From contig NC_088295.1 in the NCBI RefSeq assembly GCF_032854445.1, positions 34,938,510 through 35,002,509 on the forward strand: 64,000 bases of DNA, read 5' to 3'. Source of the stretch: Liolophura sinensis. Lineage: Eukaryota; Mollusca; Polyplacophora; Chitonida; Chitonidae. The position numbers and the translations under genes were made by a program. Positions 33,501 to 44,989 of this stretch are shown here, piece after piece (position 1 is the first letter of the stretch; every line of letters begins with the position of its first letter). The notes below the pieces were generated by a model. The model did no database searches and was not told where the DNA came from. It saw nothing but the letters and a program-made list of their open reading frames with translations.

Positions 33501-36500
33501 TCAACGACTGGTTGACCCGTATCAATATAATGGCTCAAGCGAGGCGGCTTACTTGCCTTCGGTAAGATGTCTCAGTGAAGTAAAACTAGATAAAAGAGCA
33601 GTGGAAATCCATCCTGCAACAAGAAGGCACATTACAAGCACTCAACTTGTCACTTACAACGTTATACCATATGCACTCACTCACTCACTCTTATTTAATG
33701 CCACACTGTGCATCGCACTTGGAGTGTATGGAAGTTGTGCCACTGTGAGCTCCAATAAACTCTTCAAAACAATAAATTAAATGACAGTTATGTTTAAAAA
33801 TCATTGGAGTTAATTATAATGATGCAATGCCAAGTAAACGACACATATTTTTACATTATAAGACCTTGGGCCAGCAGGAAATAGAACTTTAAATTTATGG
33901 TTTCCTGGTACTGGTATAAAACATAAATTGAAATACATTATACTTAATTCACAATAAATTAACATTTAAATAAAATTTTAAAAATAATAAAGCCAAATAA
34001 TTTTGATTTTGAAAAATAATTTCCAACTTATGTATATTTCTTCGTGTTTAAATGCTATATCACTGCGTAATACATATTCCCAGATAAAAGGGTTTCAAGT
34101 CATTCAATTACTGTAACCTTGCCTGAAACCTAATGTTTATTTGTTTACTTGATTGGTGTTTTACGCCATACTCAAGAATATTTCACTTATAAGACGGCGG
34201 CCAGCATTATGGTGGGTGGAAACCGCGCACAGCCCGGGGGGAACCCACAACCATCCGCAGGTTGCAGAAGACCTTCCCACGTGCGGTCGGAGAGAAGCCA
34301 GCACGAGCTTGACTTGAACTCACAGCGACCGCATTGGAGAGAGACTCCTGGGTCATTACGCTGCGCTAGCGCGCTAACCAACTGAGCCACATGTAACCTA
34401 ATGGGTTACAGATGAACATAATCCTGTAACCTACAAATACTAAGGTTACTGGTGTGAGGTCATATTTCAAGCCCAGCTTGTTCATGCACAGCATCGCCCT
34501 TTTTTATTTTATTTTTTTAAATTAATGTTTAGTAGCTTTACAACAAAAGATGGAGGGTGTGGGCAAATGATTTGGTTGTTATGAAACCTGTGGAAAAATT
34601 AACATGTCCTGGTTCAGTCTTTTAATAGAATAACACTCCTCTGACAAAGCAGAGAACCCCTGCACTTGACATGTGACAGATCACGTAGCTCACCTTTAGA
34701 TCCATCAGGTATTCCAGGACAGGTAGATCATGCTCCTCCAGGCCACTGCACCAGCCTGAGCTGTTGTAGAAGGCTGTCTCTATACAGCACAAGTAGAACA
34801 TGGTTCTCACCTCAGCTATGCAAAGTGATAAACAGGATATATTATTAAAATGTCAGGATTTACATGCAATAACTCATACCAATACAATAATAGGTATCTA
34901 TTTAGATGATAGGAACAAATCTAATTGACTTCTAACCTGTGTTCAAGGCTGCAAGCACTTCTCCTGAACGATACTCATTTATCCTACTGCTATGGCTATT
35001 AGTTGCGTCATGGATTTGAATGTATACCATAAATGACCTACACTTTCACCCACCCACCAAAGTGCATTTTTAGAAGCAAATAAATTTCCTGAAATATTTA
35101 TTTTTGGTACTGAAACTTACATTTTTCCAGCAGGATATCATTCTTCTTTCTAAACAAACTGTATAGCACTTTTCTAAAATCAAAAGAACTCTCAGAGTCG
35201 GGAAAAATGAGCAAGTTAGTTTTGGATGTATTTTTAGGTCATTAGGGTAATTCTGAATGACTAGTGCAGACATGATTGTGGTGAACCAAGAAAATAGCTG
35301 AAATTTACTATCATAGCCCAAAAAGGCCGGGGTCCAGGGGCCGCCTAGGCCCCGGAAGCTAGAAAAATCTGCGGAAAACAGGTAAATTAATCGAAACTGA
35401 ACAAAGAAAAAGCGGAATTCCGCTAAAAAGCGGAAAAAAATCATGTCTGCTAGTGGGCAACAACCACTCCAATTAAATTATTTACATTTTCACAAGTAAT
35501 TGTTAAAAACCGCCTAGCAATAAGGAAATCTGTTCACAGCTTGAAAAGTTCCACTGGTATCCATAAACACCCACACCTTACAGTCCTAGTCCTGCTGTAA
35601 CCTGCACAGAACCACATGATGCACATGTATATTGCTGCTTACTGAACATGTGATTATAAGATTTGAATTGATACAGATACACATGTGTTCAAAAACTACC
35701 TCAATCATTTGAACTAGTACGCAACCCGATTTCAGTGTCAGGGTTTATCCAGCATTTGCAGGCTCCTGACATATTTCAAAGACAAAATCTGCTCATATCA
35801 GATCTCTAACAAAAGAATTTCACTGTCTTTCTTGAAGTGTATTTTTCACTAATTAAGTGCAATGGACCATAAAATTATTTTGTAAGAGATCCAAAATGGC
35901 TGCATGCCAGTGCAAGTCATATGTAGTTTAGTAATAATTAACATTTCATTTTTACCTGTTGTAATTGGCACATCCCTCATTTCCAATCTGTTTGACACGT
36001 TTTTTGCAATATTGGTCATGGCATCACTCTCAAGAAATTTCAAGAACTCTTTAAGTGCTCCATCATTGTTGTCTACATCTTTCACATACTTATCACAATT
36101 GTCAAAAAATCTTAATGTTTCGTCAGACAGTGAAATAACCATTCCCTCATCAGATGTCAAGTCCTGTCCTAGCTGTGGCATGATTCCGTGATAGAAGGCC
36201 ACAGCACTGTCTTTGGTGCGACTCTTACTTGATACAATAAATTGTATACCTTCGGCATTAAATTTCGCCAGCACATCTTTGAAGCGTTTCCCCAGTCTAC
36301 TGCCCAGCTCAAATTGTTCATCACGACCTATCTCAACCAGCTCCTTGTCGTTGCCTTCAAAACGGTTTATCCAGTTCATCAAAGGCAAAAATGTGTGTTC
36401 TTTACTAGCCTCCAGCTCCTTTTTCACCTTTAATCCCAAGGCTGAAAATTTCTTCACATCTTTGGCCCCAGGTTCTCTTGCACCGTGACGTACTAAAAAG

Positions 36501-36754
36501 TTCACATGTATTGGAATACATCCTTCAGCCGAAGTATTTCCAAATTCTATGGAGCTATTCTCTTCGCGATTGTCAAGAAGCCATTGATACGGAGTCTTTG
36601 TCGAATATACAGGCTGTCTGAAGCCGTGATAAGCTGACGCCGATAAAACTCTAGGCACTAAAAACGCGAAATAACAAACAACAGTAGGTTTAAGAACGTT
36701 CATATGCTTAAACGACATGATGAAATAGGGATTAAGACAATAAAATACACTCAT
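30518..36754 (-). CDS. MINPP1: Multiple inositol polyphosphate phosphatase (MINPP1), complete
   Basis: ER-lumenal histidine acid phosphatase that dephosphorylates InsP6/InsP5, and 2,3-bisphosphoglycerate in vertebrates. Exons on the minus strand: 36754-35956, 34815-34694, 31503-31388, 30899-30518; phases 1, 0 and 2 agree and give 472 codons (human 487). The catalytic RHGAREP motif is at residues 89-95 and the proton-donor-site HAE at 356-358, in FRFGHAETILPLY. The C-terminus is SRDEL, a KDEL-class ER-retrieval signal like the SDEL of human MINPP1. The hydrophobic stretch VVCYFAFLVP fits a signal peptide better if translation starts at Met13 or Met18 (36718 or 36703) than at Met1. The exon 2 acceptor is CATAG/CTGAG; the nearer AG would shift the frame. 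Intron 2 carries two SINE family 1 copies and a family 2 copy. Confidence 0.95.
32557..32799 (-). mobile_element. SINE family 1 in MINPP1 intron 2, tail lost
   Basis: Reverse-oriented copy running from CTCAAGAATATTTCACTTAT to the head complement GCCACAGAGGCTCCC. The A/T tail is replaced by diverged sequence, suggesting age. Confidence 0.88.
33427..33700 (+). mobile_element. SINE family 2 in MINPP1 intron 2
   Basis: The head CCGACAGCACAGTTGGTAGA resembles a tRNA 5' half with box A. The central block CAACGACTGGTTGACCCGTA and the 3' block GAAATCC-TCCTGCAACAAG are shared with a copy at 62346-62571. It ends in a CACT repeat. Confidence 0.75.
34136..34393 (-). mobile_element. SINE family 1 in MINPP1 intron 2, nearly full length
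   Basis: Reverse-oriented copy from the tail complement to CAACTGAGCCACAT. Both pol III boxes are recognisable on the minus strand. Confidence 0.92.
35025..35260 (+). repeat. Dispersed repeat family R5, copy 4, in MINPP1 intron 1
   Basis: Shares GAAACTTACATTTTTCCAGC, AGAACTCTCAGAGTCGGG and TTTTAGGTCATTAGGGTAA with the copies at 4740, 5760 and 26284. Confidence 0.65.
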
Positions 36755-36820
36755 TTTGACACAGACGACATTTCACACAACAGCCTGAGCAGACGACAAA
36801 CCGTCTGAAAGTGAAAGCCA

Positions 36821-36828
36821 TTTATATA
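36821..36828 (-). promoter_or_regulatory. TATA box candidate of MINPP1
   Basis: Minus-strand TATATAAA 67 bases upstream of the first in-frame ATG (36754). A start site about 30 bases downstream would leave a short 5' UTR, or somewhat longer if Met13 or Met18 is used. Confidence 0.45.
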
Positions 36829-36829
36829 C

Positions 36830-37536
36830 GCGATGCACTACTAATAGTTTTATCCCATATGCCCGTAGTAGTTATTACCCTTTGTGGGTATATTACCTAC
36901 TGAATCAAAGACAAAAAAATAACACGACGAGCCAGAATTACTAGTTTATCTCCATCATTATCAAAGTTGGCTTTTGTGGGAGACACTCAAGTAATATGAA
37001 TCACGAGATCCTTTCTTCCAAAGCGTTTTGCAAATAGCTGTGCTGACGTGGACGGACTCAGGGGGTTTAACTCTTGCATCCAAATATAAACATTCCTGTA
37101 GACCATCGTGTGCATGATTTTCACGCATTTGGCTCGGCGACCGGGTGTGAATTCATTCAGAAGTGAAGATTTGAACGACATGCAAGAGTCAGACAAAAGA
37201 CGTTCTTCGGGGCATGTAAGTTTTATTGGATGAAATCAAAAATGTCTATTACTAAGTAATGTGCTAATTCTTTTTATTTTTTTTAAATTCAAGTTTCGCG
37301 GCGATGTTCCGCAACTCTTCGCCAGGCAAATCTGCTTCAACATGTGACTTTCAGCAACTTGAGACATTCACTAGACTTTCGTTAGCTCCAACATAAATAA
37401 TAATTGCAATTCGTCTACGACAATAACGCTTGGGAATTTTAAACTAAACCGTTCTGTGTAGTTTATACAAAACGACTGTAGTTTGATTTAGCGAAATATG
37501 GACCTTCCATAGGCAGAGTGGAAGAATACAAGTCAT
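36830..37536. other. Spacer upstream of MINPP1
   Basis: Contains a modestly CpG-rich patch at 37000-37170 with an unrecognised 69-codon minus-strand frame (36987-37196). No homology is recognised and it is not called a gene. Confidence 0.35.
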
Positions 37537-37791
37537 ATCGTCTAACAACCAACTCGTCTGAGTCAAATCGTCTAATACTTTAGGTCTAATCGTCTACGGT
37601 CTAAGTCAAGTCGCCTAACAATATAGGCTATTTATTGGATATTTTTGGATTACTGGTTTTACAAATATATATCTCTGTTGTAAGCCACATACACTTTGGT
37701 TCCTAAGGCTATAGTACATTTTAATTCCAGCAACCAAAGTATTTTCATACTAATGTATATATAAATTTCTCTTTCTTCAAAAATAGACACC

Positions 37792-38072
37792 GAGGCCTCC
37801 GTGGCTCAGTCGGTTAGCGCACTAGCGCAGTGTCATGACCCAGAAGCCTCTGACCAATGCGGTCACTATGAGTTCAAGTTCAGCTCATGCTGGCTTCCTC
37901 TCTGGCCGTAAGTGGGAAGGTCTGCCAGCAACCTGCGGATGGTCGTGGGTTTTCCCTGGGCTCTGCCCAGTTTCCTCCCCCCTTTATACTCCTCCTTCAT
38001 ACTGGTTGTTGTGGTATAAGTGAAATATTCTTGAGTACGACATAAAACACCAATCAAATAAATAAATAAATC
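37792..38072 (+). mobile_element. SINE family 1 inside the MULE-like element
   Basis: Full copy with both pol III boxes and an AAAT tail. A T/C-rich segment around 37975-38010 replaces the usual 3' body. Confidence 0.9.
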
Positions 38073-38106
38073 AAAAATACACCATGATAACATATATTTA
38101 ATGCAA

Positions 38107-38265
38107 GGGGCCTCCGTGGCTCAGTTGGTTAGCCTGTCATCAACGCGATCACTTTGAGCTCAAGTCCAGCTCATGCTGGCTTCCTCTCTGGCAGTAAGTG
38201 GGAAAGTCCTCCAGTATAAATGAAATATTCTTGATTGTGGCATGAAACCCCAATCAAACAAATAA
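38107..38265 (+). mobile_element. SINE family 1, internally deleted, with 15-bp target-site duplication
   Basis: Two deletions reduce it to about 160 bases. Flanks ATATATTTAATGCAA (38092-38106) and ATATATTTAATACAA (38266-38280) match at 14 of 15. Confidence 0.93.
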
Positions 38266-38492
38266 ATATATTTAATACAAATGATACTGATCATATATTG
38301 GTGATTTATGTTATGCACCAGAAATATTTTCATACATGTATCTTTCTTGAACAAATTGTATACAAACAATGAAGATCGACTTACATGATAAATACACCCT
38401 GATAACAGTTTATTATTTACTACAGGGGACTCTTCAGACGTGTCGGCACTTGCTCTGCAGTTATGATGCCGTCTGAATAATTTCTTCATAAC

Positions 38493-38732
38493 TCAAAATA
38501 TCTTCAACTGGTGATCCAAATGGAATGCACTCCAGTCTCTGATTGTCCACACACTGTTTTCCATGCGGATGGCTAGGACATAATTGAATAAAGCTATCTG
38601 TTCTGGTGGTGTTGCATTTCTTTCTTGCAACTGCTCAAAGGTTGGACACACAAAATCAGTTGGCAGGAAGGGCAGTCGGGCATACCTTTTCAGCTGGGTA
38701 TACCTTGAGATTACCTTCCAATTTCCTTTTAA
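38493..38732 (-). pseudogene. MULE transposase-domain remnant
   Basis: An open minus-strand frame of about 79 codons without a start. It contains RLPFLPTDFV, FEQLQERN and LFNYVLAIRMENSVW, followed by DWSAFH. This pattern (LPFLP...F..L...Y......ENS.WP...WS.F) resembles the stretch just before the RTNN(D/A)VEGWH block of MULE-type transposases and their domesticated relatives. That block is missing: the frame drifts and stops. Its position between long inverted repeats supports the call. The identification is from memory of the family and no search was run. Confidence 0.55.
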
Positions 38733-40254
38733 TCAGCTTTAATTCGGCACCAGTACCAGGTATTACAGCTCATTCTAATCTTCCAAGTGTCATTTCTCAC
38801 TGATGCCCTAACCAATTGAAGATCATGTTACATTCTAATAAATCCGTATAACTTGTTTCAGATTGTTACCGATAATATCTTGGGCATAGTGAAATAAAAC
38901 AAAAGAAACTCTTCTCTTTCTGTGGATATTGCTTTAATGGGCTCGGACAAAAGATAGCTAGTATACATTGACACACACTCATTCATATCATTTGTCCAAG
39001 TATTGCTTATAATTTCTATGCCATTTGTTTCAGATTCTCTTGTTTCGAAAGAAACCCATTTGTGTGAAAATATATATTTTTGGGGCTGAAATTAAAATAT
39101 GCTCTAGGAACCAAAGTGTATGTGGCTTAAAAGAGATATATATATTGGTATAATTGTATTTTATTGGAAATAAAAACAGTGTGTAATGTATAATAGCCTG
39201 AGCAGTAAAATATGAAACACAAGATCGCAATGCAAACAAATGCGGATAAAATGGAACCAGTAATCCAAAATATCCAATACATATGTTGTTAGGCGACCTG
39301 ACTTAGACTATAGACGATTCGACGTAAGGTATTAAACGATATGACTTAAGACAAGTTGGCTGTTAGACAATACGTGTCTTTAAACAGCAGAGTGACATCA
39401 AGAAAAGTAATTCAATACAGCCCTATTCATTCATGCTTCCCAGAATGAGGCTGGCCGAATATGGAGACCCTTTCAGTGACACATGCACATGTGCATTTAA
39501 CTCTTACCATGTTTATCTGTTTTAAACTTGTCACAACAATACGAGTCTAGTGGTATAAGCATCCAATTATGGACCAAATACGTTGTCTTATTTGAATCCA
39601 GAGCTTTTCATTATAAACAAAGATATGACTTTTGTATGTAAGTTGAACATCTCCCCATTCATTTCTAACCAATGAAAAATCAGTAATAGTATGTGATGGT
39701 GGGTGGGGGGCGGGGGGAATGACATCAAAAGGCGTGTGGAAATGAACATGTTAACAGCACTTTAGTCTTACTAATCCCATTTCAGAACTCCCAATTAAAT
39801 GGAGCCGATCTCAATGAGGTCCTCCCTCACAGCACCCAAACTTACCTGCACTAAAAATACAAGCTTTTTTTTATGCCTTTACGAGTTGAATTAAGAATAC
39901 TGAAGTTGTGCTTTTAGACAGCAATGGAAATATAATAGTATTTAAGAGGATTTCAAGACCAGAAATTCAAGATTGCTGATGATGGGGAGGCACTCGGCAA
40001 TGCCGTAGTTCTGGCATTTGATGTGAGCATAAGGCAGTGAGTTTATGAATTTCATTAGTGAGAAGAGTAAATTAAGAGGATACTATTTGAGATTCCAGTG
40101 GAAAATTATTTATAAATGAGTAGGAGAGGTGAGATACATAGCCATTAGTGGGAAGGAGATTGAAGTTTGAAATCCCAGCCATGGTTGTTGAGAGGCAGCG
40201 ATGGACTCAGTGTTTCGATGAATGTCAGAAACTTTAAAATATCACACTGAGTCT

Positions 40255-40350
40255 CTCTAGATGGACTATAGTGTGAGGTAACTCTCATTTCAAGCAAGGC
40301 AGTTGCAAGAGTTACGGTGCATATTAAACAGCCCCAAATGTGTTGAGTGT
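40255..40350 (+). repeat. Dispersed palindromic repeat family R4, copy 3
   Basis: GTGAGGTAACTCTCAT, GTTGCAAGAGTTACGGTG and AACAGCCCCAAATGTGTTGA match the copies at 7513 and (inverted) 8030. Confidence 0.6.
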
Positions 40351-40840
40351 GCGTTAAAGCATAAATGCAGTCAATGTCAAATGATTGTTTCTACAAATCA
40401 GCAAATTTGTTTGAGGTTGGTTTGACCAAAAATAGTCCATGGCAATATCACAAATTGACAAAAAAGCACATTCTACCCTACTGCAACCGCTGTCTCGATC
40501 TGTTTGTCCTTGTCACGTGATTTTGTGCCGCAACATGTCAAGAAAAGCCTCAAATACACATGAAATTTCAAAACCTGAATGACGTTACTTACATATGACC
40601 TATACATGACTTCATACAAAGTCTTGGTGCATAATTTGCGGTACATATTGATTTATCAGAAAAAATATGTTCATGAGGATGTAGCACTTGATCTGTCAGG
40701 CAGTTGTCTTGCTGCATCTTTTAAATAGATGTCAAGTATTCCTAAGCCAAGTGTAAATTATTATGTGCTGTTACAATTTTATAATTTGTTGTGTACAAGG
40801 AGGCATTGTTTCTTAAACTGGGTTCTCTCCCTTCTGACGA

Positions 40841-40885
40841 AAGAGAAATATTCTTGAGTACGGGCTATACACTGGTCAAATCAGT
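40841..40885 (+). mobile_element. SINE family 1, 3' remnant
   Basis: GAAATATTCTTGAGTACGGG followed by a diverged end. No head or tail. Confidence 0.6.
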
Positions 40886-43800
40886 ATCTATATCTAACTA
40901 ATGCAGTTTGTGCAAAATAAGCTTGCAACTTAAACTTAGATTAGATTTCTTCATACTGAAGATAGAAACCTCTTGCTTAAGTATAGGATTTCACGAGAAT
41001 TTTTTACTCTTCCCTGCAAATGCAAATTTTAAGAATTTTGTATCCAGATGTAGTGTTAATATTTCAAAAATGTTCAGACACAAATAAGTCAGATATTTCT
41101 AACCTTTGTCTTAACTGGTTAACATTTTGAATTATTTTTGGAGAGGGTGAAGTCATCAGCAGAATTCCTCTTGTAGAAAAATACATCTTAAAAATATGAC
41201 TGTATTCCTAGTAGGACTGCCACTTGTTAATGTATAACAGAGCCATGCTTTAAATGTCACAAAAGTGGAAAGGGAGCTAACTCTGTCAGCAATGAGAAGT
41301 TATTTTCAGAGACAAAAGTCTAGTTCTTGTCAGCCTCTAGTGTTTTGGCCATCATAAGGTTTAGGAGTAGTGCAAGAGCATAATGTTAAAGTAGGATCAC
41401 TTGTACTATGTTACAGTTAATGCATGGAATCCTCATTTGTTGGTTAAAATATTTAAAAAGAAAATCATATTATGATATAGTATTTCTGCAAATGTATGCA
41501 TAAAACATTACAGGTTTCAAGTTCTTTTAATAATAATGCCAGGTCTAAACGCGGGCTTGCAGTGCAATGGATGGATAGATCATCACCAGCTTAAAACAGC
41601 CTGGCATCAGCAGTGGTCCTTACCTGTAACCTAATGTACTGCATTATAGAGGATAACAATCATTCACCCATATGCTTGTGCCTTTATTTATTTTTTTTGG
41701 AGACAAATTGAGAAATTGTTGATTAGATTTACCAATTGACAGTATATGCAGGAAGGCAAGCAATCCTACTGACAAACACAATAGGTCTTAACCAACGCCT
41801 AAGAATACCTACATAAGACCAGGGCTTGAGCTAAAGAAAACAAAATTGTCTTCTTGATTTTGTAACAACTATGTATATTTGACATGCACTGATATTTTAA
41901 GTTACAAATAAGAAAATCATGAAACCAATTAACACATTGTCTGTCATTACATTCTTGAAAATGTTTAACCATCTGGAAAATGTCAAATTTGATCATTAAT
42001 ATTTAATTCTTAAAGTAAAACCTAAAAGTCACTTGAATTAATGGATGGCAGTTTGAATTCCGCAGTGGTCACCCACGGAGTTTAGGACCGTGCTATGCAA
42101 CATGTGGTCACCCGACTATAATCAAATTAACAAGCACGATGATTAATAATGAAGTCCACGGTCAGTGTGTATTTGTAACACACATATTGCTGACAAACCA
42201 CTCCCCATTTATGTATTGTGCATGCGGATAATAAAGTACATGAAACAGGTATACACCCATTATTTTGAACACTTTAGATAATATTGGACCCATAATTCGT
42301 ACTCAAAACAATACCACCTTGAATTTGCAGTGCTGTAGCAGTGTGATATGTTTGAAGGACTGTGTACTTTTACTGCCTACCAGGGAAAGACCTTTCCACA
42401 ATCTTATTACTCAGATCATTTAGCTTACACTGTCAATCTGTACACATGCATATACTTTTAAATTGGAAAGAGACGAATTAAGGGTGCAAACGTTGGAATG
42501 AACAAGAGACATATTTATGTAGCACAGTGAAACTTATTGCCATCTGTCACCACAACAAGGATTGTAATCCTTCCTAGTTAACATGTCTCTATCTTGCTTA
42601 GATCTCATGTTCACTGTGATGGTGTGTTTCCATCAAATATAATTTTATGAATTGACATCAAGTTTCCATTTATACAAAATGAACATTGAAATTAATTTCC
42701 TTTTTAGTATTTCTGTTGTAAGTAAATTTTGCACTCTTTCCCCATTTGAAATCAGTGTATTATTTGCTGTCAATGAAAGCAATTTTTTTATTTATTGTCG
42801 TTTGACCATTTTTTTTTACCCTCAAAATAAAGACTATGGATATAACCTTGCAAATTACACCATAATACATCAGACAGACCGTCGTGGTCTGTTTCAAATG
42901 ACATCAAGTGTACATGTACCATGGAATTGGAAAAAGGAGGGCAGACCTGGCCTTGGGTATATAGACACATGAATGTGTCCTACTTAATCATGGTTGCGTA
43001 CAGTACATGGATACACCTGAATAAAGCAAAAGTCTGAGGGGATTGAATTCAAGTGTGCTCTTAGATTTCTGGGCACAGTTGTTCAAAAGTGTATTGGTAC
43101 TGCTTTGTTTTAAAATGAGACTACTAATAAGATTTAAGCCTGGTTTAACTTTAATACAGTTTTAAACGATTGGCCCCGGGTCTTTTGCTAGTGGTGTGGT
43201 AATCACACAGCTGCTCAAAAACAAAGTTTGAAGGCCTGGAAAACATATGATCAAACAGACAAAGCAAAAGGTGTTGTGTTTATAGGTTAAATTGTATTAA
43301 TGTACAGTTTTGTCTTTCCATAACTTCCATGTGATCAGGCTTCTGTCTACAGCCATGGCAGCTATTGCTCTCTCCACATGGTTCTGCCTCTGTACTCCCG
43401 CATAGGTTTTTTAATACTCCTGACTTTAAGCAGGTTCTAATTATGATATCACAGTGTTGCCTGTCTATCTGTATCTGTGTCCAGGCTACATGCGCATCGC
43501 CGGCTGTTTTATATTTAAGCAGTGTAATTTGTGCTGCGTACATGATACTGAAATGACGATGTGTCATGCCGTGAACTTGGTCCGTTTCTTCCATCATCTA
43601 ATTATCAAATTGCAATTTTTGTCCTCCACCATGAAGTGTTTACAGGACATGGAAATGCTCCACATGTGTCCATGCATCTATCAATCTGTTACACCTGATC
43701 CTAGTAACAGTATGTATCTTTCACACTTTTCAACAAATAAAATCCTTATTTCAGTAGTTTAGGGTCAGGAAGAGGATTGTAAGGACAGATTTGCGAGATT

Positions 43801-44513
43801 GTATGTATTGTAGGATGGTGGCTGTAGTGTTGACATCTTGGATATCCTGACCATCATACCTTCCACTTTAAAATGTCAGGACATACTGGAAATAGGAATT
43901 AGCCTCACAATATTATATAAACATTGTCACACTTGTGAGGGACTTGCCAGCCACTGAACTTGTCTACTACATGTATGTAAATACACATAGTCATGACCTT
44001 GTGTCTGGATTACATGCAACTTCACTTTTACTAATTATGCAGTTTTAATGTGTGGACTGGTGGATAAGGTGCATGTAGGTACAGAAGTCACAGTTTTATC
44101 ATGCTTTTTCCCAGTTGTCATCGTAACCAGATTACCAGTTTTACTCTGACCTTTTTTTTTAGTTTGGTAGCAAAATGTACATGGTCATATTTATTCTACA
44201 ATATTTAAGGCATTATCACATTTTGACAGGATTTCCTGGGCAATGGGAATGAATGAATGTATGTGTAATGTGGTATATTTATCAATGGTAAATGTAAATG
44301 TGTACGTTTCAAACAGCATGTTTGACCTGCTAATTTAGTGTTGTGGTGAAATAAAGTGTTTCACCTCTGGAACTAACTGTATGTTTCTCTGTACTTCAGT
44401 ATATTCATGATATTAATTGAAGGGCTTCTGACAAACACTGCCAGGGCTGGTTGCATAGTCTTACAGCCTGGGTATACCCTGGTTTTTGCTTTCAAGATGA
44501 TGTACATGTAGTT

Positions 44514-44625
44514 TTTTTTTATTTGATTGGTGTTTTGTGCCGTACTCAAGAATATTGCACTTATATGACAGCGGTCAGCATTATGGGACACTGTGCCCCA
44601 CTGACATGCTAACCACAGAGGCCTG
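44514..44625 (-). mobile_element. SINE family 1, internally deleted
   Basis: Tail and 3' block complement joined directly to the head complement ACATGCTAACCACAGAGGCC, so the centre is missing. Confidence 0.8.
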
Positions 44626-44989
44626 CATGTTCATCTAGGGTAGGATTCTAGCTATCCAGATGCCAGATCATCAAAAAAGAAACACTTTGTTGTAAGGCAT
44701 TCCAATCTGAACCCAGCAGGGTGATGTCCTAATCCAGACCAGTTCAGTCAACTTTCCAAGGTCACATATCAAGACACAGCATCATATAGCTAACAGCCTA
44801 TAGCAAAAACTTTCAACATAAAAACATTCAAATATACAATATCATTTTATCAAAATATAAAAAATTAATTTTCAGGTGTCATGGGTTTATAATGATTGGC
44901 TGGGCACAACTAGGCCTCGTGTGATGTTGTGTCCCAACTTCACCACTCTTAATTTCAAATAAATTTGACATACACTACATTTAATGTGT

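Larger units (their letters stand above)
37537..39371 (-). mobile_element. Degenerate MULE-like DNA transposon with long inverted repeats
   Basis: The left end (37537-about 37727) recurs as its reverse complement at about 39085-39371. Matching blocks include TCGTCTAACAACCAACTCGT, GTCTAAGTCAAGTCGCCTAA, TGGATATTTTTGGATTACTG and AAGCCACATACACTTTGG. The right arm holds about 105 extra bases. Outer flanks ACAAGTCAT and ACGTGTCTT agree at 6 of 9 positions, the 9-bp duplication length expected for Mutator-like elements. The interior holds a transposase remnant (38493-38732, minus strand) and two later SINEs. It is clearly inactive. Confidence 0.75.
39380..44510. other. Gene-poor spacer between MINPP1 and PAPSS
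   Basis: No recognisable exon. Several open frames of 60-106 codons (for example 42652-42972 plus and 43280-43597 minus) have AT-driven composition and match nothing I know. Contains a G-rich tract at 39699-39717, an R4 repeat and a SINE remnant. Confidence 0.5.

Noticed and set aside
34810..34816. MINPP1 exon 2 starting at the nearer AG before GTGAGAACC
   Set aside because: That acceptor breaks the reading frame with exon 1; CATAG five bases upstream restores it and adds AE before VRTMFY.
35849..35955. Extension of MINPP1 exon 1 as a longer open frame
   Set aside because: It reads through a clear donor (ACAACAG/GTAAAA) into intron; the family sequence continues at 34815.
42652..42972. 106-codon plus-strand frame
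   Set aside because: Low-complexity AT-rich content, no homology recognised and no splice context.
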